Assembly (NCBI GenBank): GCA_018241325.1
Contig: JAFEEB010000036.1
Span: 1 to 64,000 of the forward strand
From: Pseudomonadota bacterium
GTDB taxonomy: Bacteria; Pseudomonadota; Gammaproteobacteria; Burkholderiales; Burkholderiaceae_C
DNA length: 64,000 bases
Direction: 5' to 3'
Shown here: one piece after another, positions 18,679 through 26,928 of the stretch
Layout of the letters: each line of letters starts with the position of its first letter
How positions within the stretch are numbered: the first letter of the stretch is position 1
Position numbers and translations under genes: made by a program
The notes under the pieces: generated by a model
Databases searched by the model: none
What the model was told of the DNA's origin: nothing
Seen by the model: only the letters and a program-made list of their open reading frames with translations

Positions 18679-18737
18679 GGCTAACGCCCTAAGTTCAGCC
18701 GCCGCCGTAGGCGGTCGGCTGCGACGAATGGTTAGAA
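18679..18737 (-). other. attC-like site 4
   Basis: This is the best-formed site of the cluster, 59 bp. The outer boxes are GGCTAAC and GTTAGAA. The inner stem pairs AGCCG with CGGCT and CCGCC with GGCGG, leaving a single unpaired T on one arm. The ORF at 18753-19013 stops 15 bp away. Confidence 0.7.
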
Positions 18738-18752
18738 CAATGCAAGAATTGA

Positions 18753-19013
18753 CTAGCTCCTTTTTCCCAATCCAGGGGCTCCAGATGGTATTTCATAACC
18801 CCTGATTCTATTAAATCCTGTAATTTTATGAAAATTCTCAATTTTGATTTTTGCTTCAACGTCAAAAACTTGAAGAATTAATTTGTTTTTTGTCGCGTCA
18901 GAAGTGGCAGTGGCGATGCCAGACTGCAGTTGAGCCAAACGTTTTTTTAATTTCGCAAGATCGCTTTGCCTTTTTTTCTTGCCGCGTTTCTTAATCTTAA
19001 TCTTCATTTTCAT
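18753..19013 (-). CDS. Cassette ORF, short Lys-rich protein
   Basis: This is an 86-residue, very basic protein. Residues 1-16 are almost all Lys, Met, Ile and Arg. A helical, coiled-coil-like segment (LAKLKKRLAQLQSGIATATS) follows at about 19-38. The gene is markedly AT-rich compared with its neighbours, which indicates recent transfer. The start is ATG 19013 with only a weak GAGA upstream. The stop is 15 bp from attC-like site 4. No family is recognised. Confidence 0.5.
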   Translation of the reverse strand: MKMKIKIKKRGKKKRQSDLAKLKKRLAQLQSGIATATSDATKNKLILQVFDVEAKIKIENFHKITGFNRIRGYEIPSGAPGLGKRS

Positions 19014-19534
19014 GGTCTCTAACTGAGATTAGACGACTGCCTGCTGATCCCAGTCAGCCGGATAAACAATTTCGGCATCTTGAGATTCATAGGCGAACTC
19101 TTGCTCATTGCCATTTACTCAAACCTAAAATTTTCCGGACGAACGCCTGCCGACAACAAAAAGACCACACCCGAAGTCGAGCGAGCCCGTGCCTGCCGAT
19201 CAAGGCGACCGGGTCGAACTTGACAGCTCGGCGGGAGAACGGTTCGATGTTTCTGGTTGTATCACATTCAACTGACTGATCGAGTGATGTCCAGTCAATG
19301 TTGTGACTTTTGACTCACATGTCGGACCGGTGGATGCGGGTTCAGGCACCTTCGCGTGGCATGCAGGCGAGATGGTCTACGGCATTGCGATCACCGAGTT
19401 GCCGCCCGGGCGGTGTCTTGTCAGCGCGCAAGCCGATGGGCCGGCGATAGCGCCTGCGCCTCGCGGTATTGGGCAGTCCGAAGCCGATGTCTGACGGCTG
19501 CGCGGGAGTGGCCACTCGGTGCGCCGCGCCGCTC
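19014..19534. other. Gene-poor gap upstream of the attC cluster
   Basis: This stretch has lower GC content in its first half. Just before the ORF at 18753-19013, the sequence CTAACTGAGATTAGAC looks like two core boxes brought together, possibly a deleted attC. No integrase gene and no clear attI were found. A plus-strand frame at 19303-19494 lacks a ribosome-binding site and any recognisable content, and is not called. Confidence 0.4.
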
Positions 19535-19855
19535 TCAAAGCGCGGCGATGCGCCGAATGCGCTCCAGCCGGTCGTTGGATAGCCCGTCCAACTCGCTGTC
19601 CTCGATGCGCCCTTCGCGCAGCAAGCGGGCGAAGACGAACTCCAGCACCGAGTAGCGGTAGTCGTACTTGGCGTCGATGTCGCGGCCGGCTTGTGCCAGG
19701 TACTTCTCGACGGCCCACATGTCCTGCGGCAAGGTGGCAGCGGCGGCGCGGCGCTTGAACTCGGCCATGACCTGCGCCAGCTCGCGCTCCAGGGCGGCGT
19801 CGAACACGCGGCGCGCGATGCGCTTTTCGGCGGGGCTCCAGTGGTCTGGGTCCAT
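19535..19855 (-). CDS. Hypothetical soluble helical protein
   Basis: This is a 106-residue protein starting at ATG 19855 (MDPDHWSPAEKRIARRVFD); an in-frame ATG at 19879 would add eight residues. It is charged and predicted helical throughout, with no membrane segment. It contains YRYSVLEFVFARLLREGRI near residue 75. Conserved proteins of this size and style occur in many bacteria without assigned function. It is a stand-alone gene 117 bp downstream of hepT on the same strand. Confidence 0.55.
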   Translation of the reverse strand: MDPDHWSPAEKRIARRVFDAALERELAQVMAEFKRRAAAATLPQDMWAVEKYLAQAGRDIDAKYDYRYSVLEFVFARLLREGRIEDSELDGLSNDRLERIRRIAAL

Positions 19856-19972
19856 GCTGGCAGTTCTACCGTGGGTCAAGAGGCTCCGATGGGCGCCGCT
19901 ACTGGCGACAGCGCGGCGCCCGCATGGTGGGCAAAGGGTGTTGCAAGCGCGCTGTTCCAGTTTGCCCCGCGC

Positions 19973-20344
19973 TCATGGTTCGTGAATGTCGGAGATGCTG
20001 GCCTGCACGGCCTGAATTCGAGCACGCAGGGCAGGAAGATCGTTCCGTATCGTGTTCCAGACGATCTCCAGGTCCACCTTGTCGTAGGCGTGCGAGACGC
20101 GGTTGCGCATCGTGTACATCACGAGCCACGGAATGTCGCCATGCCGCGCCGCGAACGCCGGAGCATCCCGCTGAACCTTGTTCGCGGCCTCGCCCAGGAT
20201 TTCAATGTTGCGAACCACCGCGTCCTGTACCAGCTCGTTGGCAAGGAACGCGGCCTGGTCCATGTCGGCGGTATACCGGCCGATTCGCTCGATGGCTCGC
20301 AGAATGTGGCCCAGATGGTCTGCAACGCGCGCTGCATCGGTCAC
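19973..20344 (-). CDS. hepT: HepT-like HEPN toxin (DUF86)
   Basis: This is a 123-residue HEPN-domain protein of the DUF86 type, the toxin of MntA/HepT systems. The catalytic signature RNRVSHAY near residues 79-86 matches the R-x4-6-H-x-Y motif of HEPN ribonucleases. The helix before it contains VVRNIEILGEAANKV, which is typical of the family. Its start overlaps the mntA stop by 4 bp, so the pair is translationally coupled with the antitoxin first. Known systems neutralise HepT through polyadenylylation of the Tyr next to the catalytic motif by MntA. That Tyr is present here. Confidence 0.87.
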   Translation of the reverse strand: MTDAARVADHLGHILRAIERIGRYTADMDQAAFLANELVQDAVVRNIEILGEAANKVQRDAPAFAARHGDIPWLVMYTMRNRVSHAYDKVDLEIVWNTIRNDLPALRARIQAVQASISDIHEP

Positions 20345-20631
20345 ACGGTCACCGCCTCGGACAAGACGCGATTGCGAAAGGCCTCGGGCAAGGCCTTTGG
20401 CGTCAAGACGTCAACCGATACGCCCAGAAGGCGCTGCAGTTCCACCTGGATGGCCGCCACGTCCATTAGCGTTGTCTCGGGCGTTGGATCGACGAGGATG
20501 TCCAGGTCGCTGCCCTGCGTGTCCTGCCCGCGCAAGACAGAGCCAAACACCCGGGCGTTGCTGGCACGGTGCGACGCCACCACCCGCCGAATGTCGGCCC
20601 GGTGCAGGCTCAAGGCTTCAGACGGTTTCAT
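20341..20631 (-). CDS. mntA: MntA-like nucleotidyltransferase antitoxin
   Basis: This is a 96-residue minimal nucleotidyltransferase. The pol-beta motif is complete: ARVFGSVLRG followed by GSDLDILVD, giving the G-S...D-x-D metal-binding set. GGAG lies about 6 nt before ATG 20631; the upstream ATG at 20676 lacks such a site and is not chosen. In characterised systems MntA adds AMP residues to HepT and blocks its RNase. The gene overlaps hepT by 4 bp. A 55-residue ORF overlaps its start by 14 bp. Confidence 0.87.
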   Translation of the reverse strand: MKPSEALSLHRADIRRVVASHRASNARVFGSVLRGQDTQGSDLDILVDPTPETTLMDVAAIQVELQRLLGVSVDVLTPKALPEAFRNRVLSEAVTV

Positions 20632-20785
20632 GCGGGTCTCCGTGCGATGAGTCGGGTTGGATCGATATTGTGCCAACCATCACCCGCGGGTCTTTCGAGG
20701 TCGCCCATTCCAGGGCGCGTGCTTCGATGCGTTGCCGACGCTCTTTGTACAGCGCGGCCACGGTTTCATCGAGTTTCTTTGCCAT
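20618..20785 (-). CDS. Small ORF upstream of and overlapping mntA
   Basis: This is a 55-residue open frame starting at ATG 20785 with AGGA about 6 nt upstream. It begins inside the nnrD 3' end (20-bp overlap) and ends 14 bp inside mntA. It is thus packed like an operon member between nnrD and the toxin-antitoxin pair. The first half, with ETVAALYKERRQRIEARALE, is a charged helix; the rest looks disordered. No family is recognised. It could be a third component of the toxin-antitoxin operon or simply a leader ORF coupling mntA translation. Confidence 0.5.
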   Translation of the reverse strand: MAKKLDETVAALYKERRQRIEARALEWATSKDPRVMVGTISIQPDSSHGDPHETV

Positions 20786-22463
20786 GGCGGTCCTCAGGGT
20801 TGAGGTGGACAAAGGCGCCGGCGCAGCGCGCCAGGGCGCCTGCCGTCAGCGTGTTGCCCGCTGGCCAGCAGTCCGCCGCGCACCCATGCAAATAAACCGC
20901 TGCGCTCGCCGCCTGGGCCGCCGATTGCCCGGCGGCCATGTGCGCACCGATCAATCCGGCCAGCACGTCGCCTGTGCCGGCGGTGGCCAGCAGGGCGTTG
21001 CCGGTGGGGTTGATGACCGGCGCCTGCCCGGGCGTGGCGATGACGCTGCCCGAGCCCTTGAGCACCACGGTGCAGGCAAAGCGCTGGGCCAGGGTGGTGG
21101 CGGCGCGCAGGCGGCCCTGCTGCACTTGGGCGGAGGTGGCGCCCTGCAGGCGCGCGGCTTCGAGCGGGTGGGGGGTCAGCACGGTGGTTTGGCCGGCGGC
21201 GGCGCGCTGGCGCAGCGCGGTTTGCAGGGCCGGGTCGGCGGCGATGACGTTGAGCGCGTCGGCGTCCAGCACCAGACGCGGCGCGGCGTGCAGCACGGCG
21301 GGCAGTCGGCTGGCCACGGCATCGCCGCCGCCACAACCGCAGACGACGGTGAGGGCGTCCAGTTCGAGCCGATCGAAGCGGCGCAGCATCAGCTCGGGCT
21401 GGGTGGGGATGTGGGTGATGTCGCCCTCGTCCAGCAGGCTGACCAGCACGCGGCCGGCGCCCCCGTGCAGCGCGGCGCTGGCGGCCAGCAGGGCGGCGCC
21501 GGTCATGCCCATGCCGCGCGCGGCCAGGCCTTCGCCGCCGATGATGGCGACGTCGCCAAAGCTGCCCTTGTGGCTGGCGTGCGGGCGCGGCGCGGCATGC
21601 GGCGCGGCGTTGAGCCAGGCGCTGGGCGGCTCGGCGGCGTGCAGCGGGGCGGGCACGCCCAGGTCGTCGAACCAGACTTGGCCGCAGGCGTCGCGGCCAT
21701 GGGCGGTGAACAGGCCGGGCTTGAGGGTGAGCAGGCTGAGGGTGTGGCGTTCTGAGTGGGACTGATGAGCGCTCGGATGATGGTTGCGCTGCTGGCCCTC
21801 ACCCCTGCCCTCTCCCAGGGGGAGAGGGAGCAAAACCCGCGCTTCTGATCGCTCGGGTGCCCTGCGTTTCAAGTCATTTTGGCCTCTGGCGCTTGCTGGA
21901 TCGGCGCGAGCAGCTATTGATTCGATAGTGTCCGGGGTTTGCAACCAGCCGGTGTCGGCGTTCAGCCCGGTGGGCAGGTCGATGGCCAGCAGGGGTGCGG
22001 GGCCGGCGTGCAGCCGCTCCAGCCACTCGGCCATGCGGCCGCTGGGCGGGCGTGCGGCGCCGATGCCCAGCAGGGCGTCGATGGCCAGGTCTTGCGGGCC
22101 CAGGTCGGCGGGCGGCTGATCGGCAAAGACGACGCCGGCCTGCACGGTGCGTTGCCAGGATGCGCGGGCGTCGGCCGGCGCGCTGTCGGGCGTGCCCAGC
22201 CAGGTGACGATGGGGTTCAGGCCCCAGGCGTGCAGATGCACGGCCGCTTCCAGCCCGTCGCCGCCGTTGTTGCCGGGGCCGGCGGCGATCCACACGCGCC
22301 GGGCGTGCGGTGCCAGCGCCAGCGCCAGGCGCGCAGTGGCCAGGCCGGCGCGCTGCATCAGGGTGTGCGGGGGCAGGGCGGCCGCGGCGGCATGCTCGAG
22401 GCGGCGGGTGGCCGCTGTGTCATGCAGCGGCCAGAGCGGGCCGGCGTGAATGGCGTGGGGCAT
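20766..22463 (-). CDS. nnr: Bifunctional NAD(P)H-hydrate epimerase/dehydratase
   Basis: This enzyme repairs hydrated NAD(P)H: the N-terminal epimerase (NnrE) interconverts R- and S-forms, and the C-terminal ADP-dependent dehydratase (NnrD) restores NAD(P)H. The epimerase domain (about 1-178) has GPGNNGGDG near residue 63 and AIDLPTGLNADTG near 160. The dehydratase domain (about 270-560) has ASHKGSFGDVAIIGG, LTPHPLEAARL and GTGDVLAGLIGA. Residues about 179-238 are an insert made of repeat DNA (a 60-bp dispersed repeat plus a CCCTCTCC/GGAGAGGG palindrome) in the linker before HTLSLLTLKPGLF. The reading frame stays open through it, so the enzyme is probably functional. At 565 residues it is longer than usual by about this amount. 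Confidence 0.9.
   Translation of the reverse strand: MPHAIHAGPLWPLHDTAATRRLEHAAAAALPPHTLMQRAGLATARLALALAPHARRVWIAAGPGNNGGDGLEAAVHLHAWGLNPIVTWLGTPDSAPADARASWQRTVQAGVVFADQPPADLGPQDLAIDALLGIGAARPPSGRMAEWLERLHAGPAPLLAIDLPTGLNADTGWLQTPDTIESIAARADPASARGQNDLKRRAPERSEARVLLPLPLGEGRGEGQQRNHHPSAHQSHSERHTLSLLTLKPGLFTAHGRDACGQVWFDDLGVPAPLHAAEPPSAWLNAAPHAAPRPHASHKGSFGDVAIIGGEGLAARGMGMTGAALLAASAALHGGAGRVLVSLLDEGDITHIPTQPELMLRRFDRLELDALTVVCGCGGGDAVASRLPAVLHAAPRLVLDADALNVIAADPALQTALRQRAAAGQTTVLTPHPLEAARLQGATSAQVQQGRLRAATTLAQRFACTVVLKGSGSVIATPGQAPVINPTGNALLATAGTGDVLAGLIGAHMAAGQSAAQAASAAVYLHGCAADCWPAGNTLTAGALARCAGAFVHLNPEDRHGKETR
21791..21830. repeat. CCCTCTCC palindromic repeat inside nnr
   Basis: The arms CCCTCTCC and GGAGAGGG face each other across a short loop, preceded by CTGGCCCTCACCCCTG. 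The same element occurs at 63527-63690. In nnr it is read in frame as a Leu/Pro/Gly-rich linker. Confidence 0.7.
21867..21928 (+). repeat. 60-bp AT-core dispersed repeat inside nnr
   Basis: TTTTGGCCTCTGGCGCTTG, then a CGGCGCGAGCAGCTATTGATT-type block shortened here to GCGAGCAGCTATTG, then ATAG. It lies on the opposite strand to nnr and is translated in its antisense reading as part of the domain linker. Confidence 0.65.
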
Positions 22464-22496
22464 GCGGGCATTGTGCGCGCGGCGGGTTCTCCCCGC

Positions 22497-22843
22497 AGGT
22501 CGGGTTGAGGAACGAAAACCCGACGTGCGACTTCGCCATGCGCGCCAGGTGATGGTCGTCGTGGACGTCGGGTTACGCTTCGCTAACCCGACCTACAGCT
22601 CTGCCCCGTAGCCCCGTAGGTCGGGTTGAGGAACGAAAACCCGACGTGCGACCTTGCAATGCGCGCCAGGGGTGGCCGTTGATGTCGGGTTGCGCTGCGC
22701 TAACCCGACCTACAGCTCTGTGTCATGCAGCGGCCAGCCCCGTAGGTCGGGTTGAGGAACGAAAACCCGACGTGCGGCTTCGCCATGCGCGCCAGGTGAT
22801 GGCCGCCGTGGACGTCGGGTTACGCTTCGCTAACCCGATCTAC
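22497..22843. repeat. Triple REP block (three paired hairpins)
   Basis: Three tandem units start at about 22497, 22616 and 22742, with periods of 121 and 126 bp. Each unit has two hairpins. The first pairs GTCGGGTT with AACCCGAC around GAGGAACGAA. The second pairs GTCGGGTTACG with CGCTAACCCGAC. A conserved TGCGCGCCAGG-type spacer lies between them. This is the REP/BIME layout associated with REP-associated tyrosine transposases. No such transposase is in the window. The block fills the nnr-dadA gap (22464-22865), and no gene is seen in it. Confidence 0.85.
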
Positions 22844-22865
22844 GGCGGTTGGCGCGTGGCAACGC

Positions 22866-24116
22866 TCAGCGATAACGCCCTACGTTGTAGCCGCTGGTGT
22901 CGATGGCCGGCTCGCGCCCGGCGATCTGGTCGGCCAGCACGCGCGCCGATCCGCAGGCCAGCGCCCAGCCGCTGGAGCCGTGGCCCAGGTTCAGCCACAC
23001 GCCCGGCACGCCGCTGGCGCCCAGCACGGGCGGGCCGTCGGGCAGCATGGGGCGTGCGCCTTTCCACACCTGCACGCCGCGCGACAGGCGGGCCGCGCCG
23101 GGGTACCAGTCGTCCAGCACCTTGTAGAGGGTTTGCACGGCGCGGTGGTTGATGGCGTCGGGGCGACCGCCGATCTCGGCCGAGCCGGCCACGCGCACGC
23201 GCTGGCCCAGGCGCGAGATGGCGACCTTGAAGCGCTCGTCCATCACGCCGCTGCGCGGGCCCAGGCCCCCGTCGGGCATGGGCGCGCTGACCGAATAGCC
23301 ATACACCGCCCGCAGCGGCAGCCGGATGCCCAGCGGCGCCAGCAGCGCGGGCGATTGCACGCCGGCGCAGACCACCACGGCGTCGAAGCGCTCGGCCTGG
23401 CTGGCGCCGGTCGCGCGCAGGGTGGAGGGCGCCGCCGCGTCGAGCGGCAGCACCGCCGCGCCAAAGCAAAAGCGCGCGCCCAGGGTCTCGGCCGCGTCGC
23501 GCAGGATGACGGCGAACTGGCGGCAGTTGCCCACCTCGTCCTGGGGCAGATGAATCGCGCCGGCCAGCGGCGTGGCGGGGTTCAGCGCGGGCTCGATGGC
23601 GCGGGCCTGCGCGCCGTCGATTTCATGAAACACCACGCCGGCCTCGCGCAGCACGGCCAGGCCGGGTTGCGCCATCTGGCGCTCGCGCTCGCCGCGCAGC
23701 AGCACCATGTAGCCGGTGCTGCGCTCGAACGTGTAGTCCATGCGCTCGGCCACCTCGTGCAGGCGCTGGCGGCTGTAGAAGGCCAGGCGCTGCAAGAGCG
23801 CGCGGTTGGTGGCGTAGGCGTCGGACCGGCAGGCGCGCAGCCAGCGCGTCATCCAGTGCAGGTCGGCGCCGGCCAGCGGCCGCGCCACGCGCACCGGGGC
23901 GTGGCGCGCCAGCAGGTAGCGCAGCACCTTGGCCGGCATGCCTGGCGCGGCCAGCGGCGTGACGTAGCCCGGGGCCAGCACGCCGGCGTTGGCAAAGCTG
24001 GCGCCCTCGGCCACGCTGGCATGGCGCTCGAAGACAGTGACCTGGTGGCCGTCGGCGGCCAGTTCGTACGCGGTGGCGACGCCGACGATGCCGGCGCCGA
24101 GGATGGCGATGTTCAT
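22866..24116 (-). CDS. dadA: D-amino acid dehydrogenase (DadA family)
   Basis: This is an FAD-dependent D-amino acid dehydrogenase, 416 residues. It oxidatively deaminates D-amino acids and passes electrons to the respiratory chain at the inner membrane. The N-terminal dinucleotide fold has ILGAGIVGVATAYELA at residues 4-19, and the second FAD motif is EGASFANAGVLAPGYVTP. The C-terminal FAD contact is NLGHGSSGWALACGSAR. The start is ATG 24116; a longer frame exists upstream but starts in non-conserved sequence. No alanine racemase (dadX) is adjacent. It is divergent from rpsB. Confidence 0.88.
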   Translation of the reverse strand: MNIAILGAGIVGVATAYELAADGHQVTVFERHASVAEGASFANAGVLAPGYVTPLAAPGMPAKVLRYLLARHAPVRVARPLAGADLHWMTRWLRACRSDAYATNRALLQRLAFYSRQRLHEVAERMDYTFERSTGYMVLLRGERERQMAQPGLAVLREAGVVFHEIDGAQARAIEPALNPATPLAGAIHLPQDEVGNCRQFAVILRDAAETLGARFCFGAAVLPLDAAAPSTLRATGASQAERFDAVVVCAGVQSPALLAPLGIRLPLRAVYGYSVSAPMPDGGLGPRSGVMDERFKVAISRLGQRVRVAGSAEIGGRPDAINHRAVQTLYKVLDDWYPGAARLSRGVQVWKGARPMLPDGPPVLGASGVPGVWLNLGHGSSGWALACGSARVLADQIAGREPAIDTSGYNVGRYR

Positions 24117-24148
24117 GGATGCAGGGCGGTCGGTGCCGGGCGGTGGGC

Positions 24149-24154
24149 TATAAT
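24149..24154 (+). promoter_or_regulatory. Promoter -10 box for rpsB-tsf
   Basis: A perfect TATAAT lies 170 bp upstream of rpsB. No good -35 box is visible at 16-18 bp. The resulting leader (about 165 nt) contains a long-range pair, TTGTTGC (24164-24170) with GCAACAA. This fits a structured rpsB leader of the type used for S2 autoregulation, but the fold was not computed. Confidence 0.5.
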
Positions 24155-24324
24155 CCCATGGTTTTGTTGCAGCGACCCGGTCAATCTTGGCCCGGCGCCC
24201 CGAGCAACAAGGCAAATCGCAAACCAGCCCTGACGAGGTGTCGCCTCGCAACCCCTGCGCCCAGCGGGTCGTTGCCGGCGATGAACGGGCTGGATTTTAG
24301 ACCCAACCTTGCAAAGGTAAGACC

Positions 24325-25077
24325 ATGTCCGTCACCATGCGTGAAATGCTGGAAGCCGGTGTCCACTTTGGCCACCAAACGCGCTTCTGGAACCCCAAGA
24401 TGGCCCCGTATATCTTCGGCCATCGCAACAAGATCCACATCATCAACCTGGAAAAATCGCTGCCGATGTTCCAGGACGCGCAAAAGTACGCGCGCCAGCT
24501 GGCCGCCAACCGCGGCACCGTGCTGTTCGTGGGCACCAAGCGCCAGGCGCGCGAGATCGTGGCCGACGAGGCCCGCCGCGCCGGCATGCCCTATGTCGAC
24601 CAGCGCTGGCTGGGCGGCATGCTGACCAACTTCAAGACCGTCAAGACGTCCATCAAGCGCCTGAAGGACATGAAGGCCCAGCAAGAAATCGGCCTGGACG
24701 CGATGAGCAAGAAGGAGCAGCTCATGTTCACGCGCGAGATCGCCAAGCTCGAGCGCGACATCGGCGGCATCCAGGACATGGCCGCGCTGCCCGACGCCAT
24801 CTTCGTGATCGACGTGGGCTTTCACAAGATCGCCATCTCCGAGGCCAAGAAGCTGGGCATTCCGCTGATCGGCGTGGTGGACTCCAACCACAACCCGGTG
24901 GGCATCGACTACGTCATCCCGGGCAACGACGACTCGTCCAAGGCCGTGACGCTGTACGCCCGCGGCATGGCCGACGCCGTGCTGGAGGGCAAGGCCAACC
25001 CGATCAATGATCTGGTCAAGGCCGTGGCCGCCGAAGGCAGCGACGAGTTCGTCGAAGTGCAGGACGGCGCCGCCTGA
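24325..25077 (+). CDS. rpsB: 30S ribosomal protein S2
   Basis: This is small-subunit protein S2, which binds S1 and the 16S rRNA head-body junction. The N-terminus [20 protein letters not shown] with [12 protein letters not shown] is the S2 signature. [14 protein letters not shown] and [10 protein letters not shown] follow at expected places. The length of 250 residues is normal. It starts the rpsB-tsf-pyrH-frr block conserved in proteobacteria. Confidence 0.98.
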   Translation: MSVTMREMLEAGVHFGHQTRFWNPKMAPYIFGHRNKIHIINLEKSLPMFQDAQKYARQLAANRGTVLFVGTKRQAREIVADEARRAGMPYVDQRWLGGMLTNFKTVKTSIKRLKDMKAQQEIGLDAMSKKEQLMFTREIAKLERDIGGIQDMAALPDAIFVIDVGFHKIAISEAKKLGIPLIGVVDSNHNPVGIDYVIPGNDDSSKAVTLYARGMADAVLEGKANPINDLVKAVAAEGSDEFVEVQDGAA

Positions 25078-25113
25078 AAGCGCGCGCGGCCGCGGCCCGC
25101 GGCTGGCAGCAAA

Positions 25114-25134
25114 GGGGCGCCACCGCCCCTTTTT
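25114..25134 (+). terminator. Hairpin with T tract between rpsB and tsf
   Basis: GGGGCG and CGCCCC form a tight stem across CCAC, followed by a run of T. It lies 37 bp after the rpsB stop and 53 bp before tsf. It would partly terminate transcription and set an S2 to EF-Ts ratio, as seen for this operon in other bacteria. The strength is inferred. Confidence 0.65.
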
Positions 25135-25186
25135 CAATTCCTTCGCCGCCCCTGGAGGGTGGCCCGAACACACTGGAGAAGCACAC

Positions 25187-26080
25187 ATGGCAGCAATCAC
25201 CGCAAGCATGGTCGCCGAACTGCGCGCCAAGACCGACGCCCCCATGATGGAATGCAAGAAAGCCCTGACCGAGGCCGATGGCGACATGGCCAAGGCCGAG
25301 GAGCTGCTGCGCGTCAAGCTGGGCACCAAGGCCGGCAAGGCCGCCAGCCGCGTCACCGCCGAGGGCGTGATCGCCGCGCACATTGCCGGCAACACCGGCG
25401 CGATGCTCGAAGTCAACTGCGAGACCGACTTCGTCACCAAGAACGACATGTTCATCGCCATGGCCAACGCCGCCGCGCGCCTGGTGGCCGAGAAGAACCC
25501 CGCCGATATCGCCGCGCTGGGCGCGCTGGCGTATGAGCAGGACGGCTACGGCCCCACGCTGGAAGACGTGCGCAAGGGCCTGATCGGCAAGATTGGCGAG
25601 AACATGAGCTTTCGCCGCTTCGTGCGCAAGGCGGGCGGCGCCAGCCTGGCCAGCTACCTGCACGGCACGCGCATCGGCGTGCTGGTGGAGTACGCGGGCG
25701 ACGAAGCCGCCGCGCGCGACGTGGCCATGCACGTGGCCGCCATGAAGCCCAAGGCGCTGACGGCCGCCGACGTGCCGGCCGATCTGATCGAGACCGAGCG
25801 CAGCGTGGCCGCGGCCAAGGCGGCCGAATCCGGCAAGCCGGCCGACATCGCGGCCAAGATGGTCGAGGGCTCGGTGCAGAAGTTCCTGAAGGAAGTCTCG
25901 CTGCTGCCCCAGCCCTTCGTGAAGAACGACAAGCAGAGCGTCGAGCAGATGCTGAAGGAAAAAGCCACCCAGGTCAGCGGGTTCACGCTGTACGTGGTGG
26001 GCGAGGGCATCGAGAAAAAAACCGACGACTTCGCCGCCGAAGTGGCCGCGCAGGTGGCTGCCGCCCAGGGCAAGGCCTGA
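25187..26080 (+). CDS. tsf: Elongation factor Ts
   Basis: This is the guanine-nucleotide exchange factor for EF-Tu. The N-terminal UBA-like domain is [20 protein letters not shown] followed by [21 protein letters not shown]. The core has the conserved [10 protein letters not shown] motif near residue 80. The length of 297 residues is typical. The start is ATG 25187, with GGAGAA 6-11 nt upstream. A GC-rich hairpin with T tract follows its stop. Confidence 0.97.
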   Translation: MAAITASMVAELRAKTDAPMMECKKALTEADGDMAKAEELLRVKLGTKAGKAASRVTAEGVIAAHIAGNTGAMLEVNCETDFVTKNDMFIAMANAAARLVAEKNPADIAALGALAYEQDGYGPTLEDVRKGLIGKIGENMSFRRFVRKAGGASLASYLHGTRIGVLVEYAGDEAAARDVAMHVAAMKPKALTAADVPADLIETERSVAAAKAAESGKPADIAAKMVEGSVQKFLKEVSLLPQPFVKNDKQSVEQMLKEKATQVSGFTLYVVGEGIEKKTDDFAAEVAAQVAAAQGKA

Positions 26081-26098
26081 TCGGTCCGCTCAACCTGC

Positions 26099-26128
26099 GG
26101 GCGCGTCGCGCAGGCGGCGCGCCTTTTT
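26099..26128 (+). terminator. Terminator-like hairpin after tsf
   Basis: GGCGCG and CGCGCC arms are followed by TTTTT, 20-50 bp past the tsf stop and about 60 bp before pyrH. The loop itself is GC-rich, so alternative pairings are possible. Confidence 0.55.
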
Positions 26129-26187
26129 CACGCCCGCGTCCGTGCCAGACGCTAAACTTGGCGGGTTTACCGCCCGCCAGCCTGCCC

Positions 26188-26910
26188 ATGACCAAAGCCA
26201 AACCCGCTCACCAGCGCATCCTGCTCAAACTCTCCGGCGAGGCCCTGATGGGCGATGACGCCTTCGGCATCAACCGGGCGACGATCGAGCGCATCGTGGG
26301 CGAAATCGCCGAGGTCACGCGCTTGGGCGTGCAGGTGGCGGTGGTGATCGGCGGGGGCAACATCTTTCGCGGCGTGGCCGGCGGCTCGGCCGGCATGGAC
26401 CGCGCCACCGCCGACTACATGGGCATGCTGGCCACGGTGATGAACGCGCTGGCGCTGGCCGACGCGATGAACCACCAGGGCCTGATCGCGCGCGTGATGA
26501 GCGCGATCGGCATCGAGCAGGTGGTCGAGCCCTATGTGCGACCCAAGGCCTTGCAATACCTGGAAGAGGGCAAGGTCGTGGTGTTTGCCGCCGGCACCGG
26601 CAACCCGTTTTTCACCACCGACACAGCGGCGGCGCTGCGCGGAGCCGAGATCGGCGCCGAGCTGGTGCTCAAGGCCACCAAGGTCGATGGCGTGTACACC
26701 GCCGATCCGCACAAGGACAAGACGGCCACGCGCTACGCCAGGCTGACGTTCGACGAGGCGATGAGCCGCAATCTGGGCATCATGGACGCCACCGCCTTTG
26801 CCTTGTGCCGCGACCAGAAGCTGCCGATCCGGGTGTTTTCCATTTTCAAGCCCGGCGCGCTCAAGGCCGTGGTGCAGGGCGCCGACGAAGGCACTCTGGT
26901 GCATGCGTGA
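26188..26910 (+). CDS. pyrH: Uridylate kinase
   Basis: This hexameric UMP kinase makes UDP for pyrimidine nucleotide synthesis. It has 240 residues. The nucleotide-binding start [13 protein letters not shown] is followed by [13 protein letters not shown]. The UMP-binding core is [17 protein letters not shown] and the lid region [17 protein letters not shown] 26188 (MTKAKPAHQ) is preferred over the in-frame ATG 26158, which would add unconserved residues. It is followed by frr after 18 bp. Confidence 0.97.
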   Translation: MTKAKPAHQRILLKLSGEALMGDDAFGINRATIERIVGEIAEVTRLGVQVAVVIGGGNIFRGVAGGSAGMDRATADYMGMLATVMNALALADAMNHQGLIARVMSAIGIEQVVEPYVRPKALQYLEEGKVVVFAAGTGNPFFTTDTAAALRGAEIGAELVLKATKVDGVYTADPHKDKTATRYARLTFDEAMSRNLGIMDATAFALCRDQKLPIRVFSIFKPGALKAVVQGADEGTLVHA

Positions 26911-26928
26911 AATTCGTGGAGTACTGAC

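Noticed and set aside
19014..19300. attI site and integrase gene expected next to the cassettes
   Set aside because: Searched by eye on both strands up to 20.6 kb; no tyrosine recombinase motifs were seen. A short CTAACTGAGATTAGAC motif is too short to be a full site.
19303..19494. Plus-strand frame of 63 residues in the gap beyond the attC cluster
   Set aside because: No ribosome-binding site, no recognisable motif, composition like non-coding sequence.
22497..22843. CRISPR-like spaced repeats
   Set aside because: Units are about 120 bp with paired hairpins, spacers between units are themselves conserved, and there are only three units and no cas genes. REP fits better.
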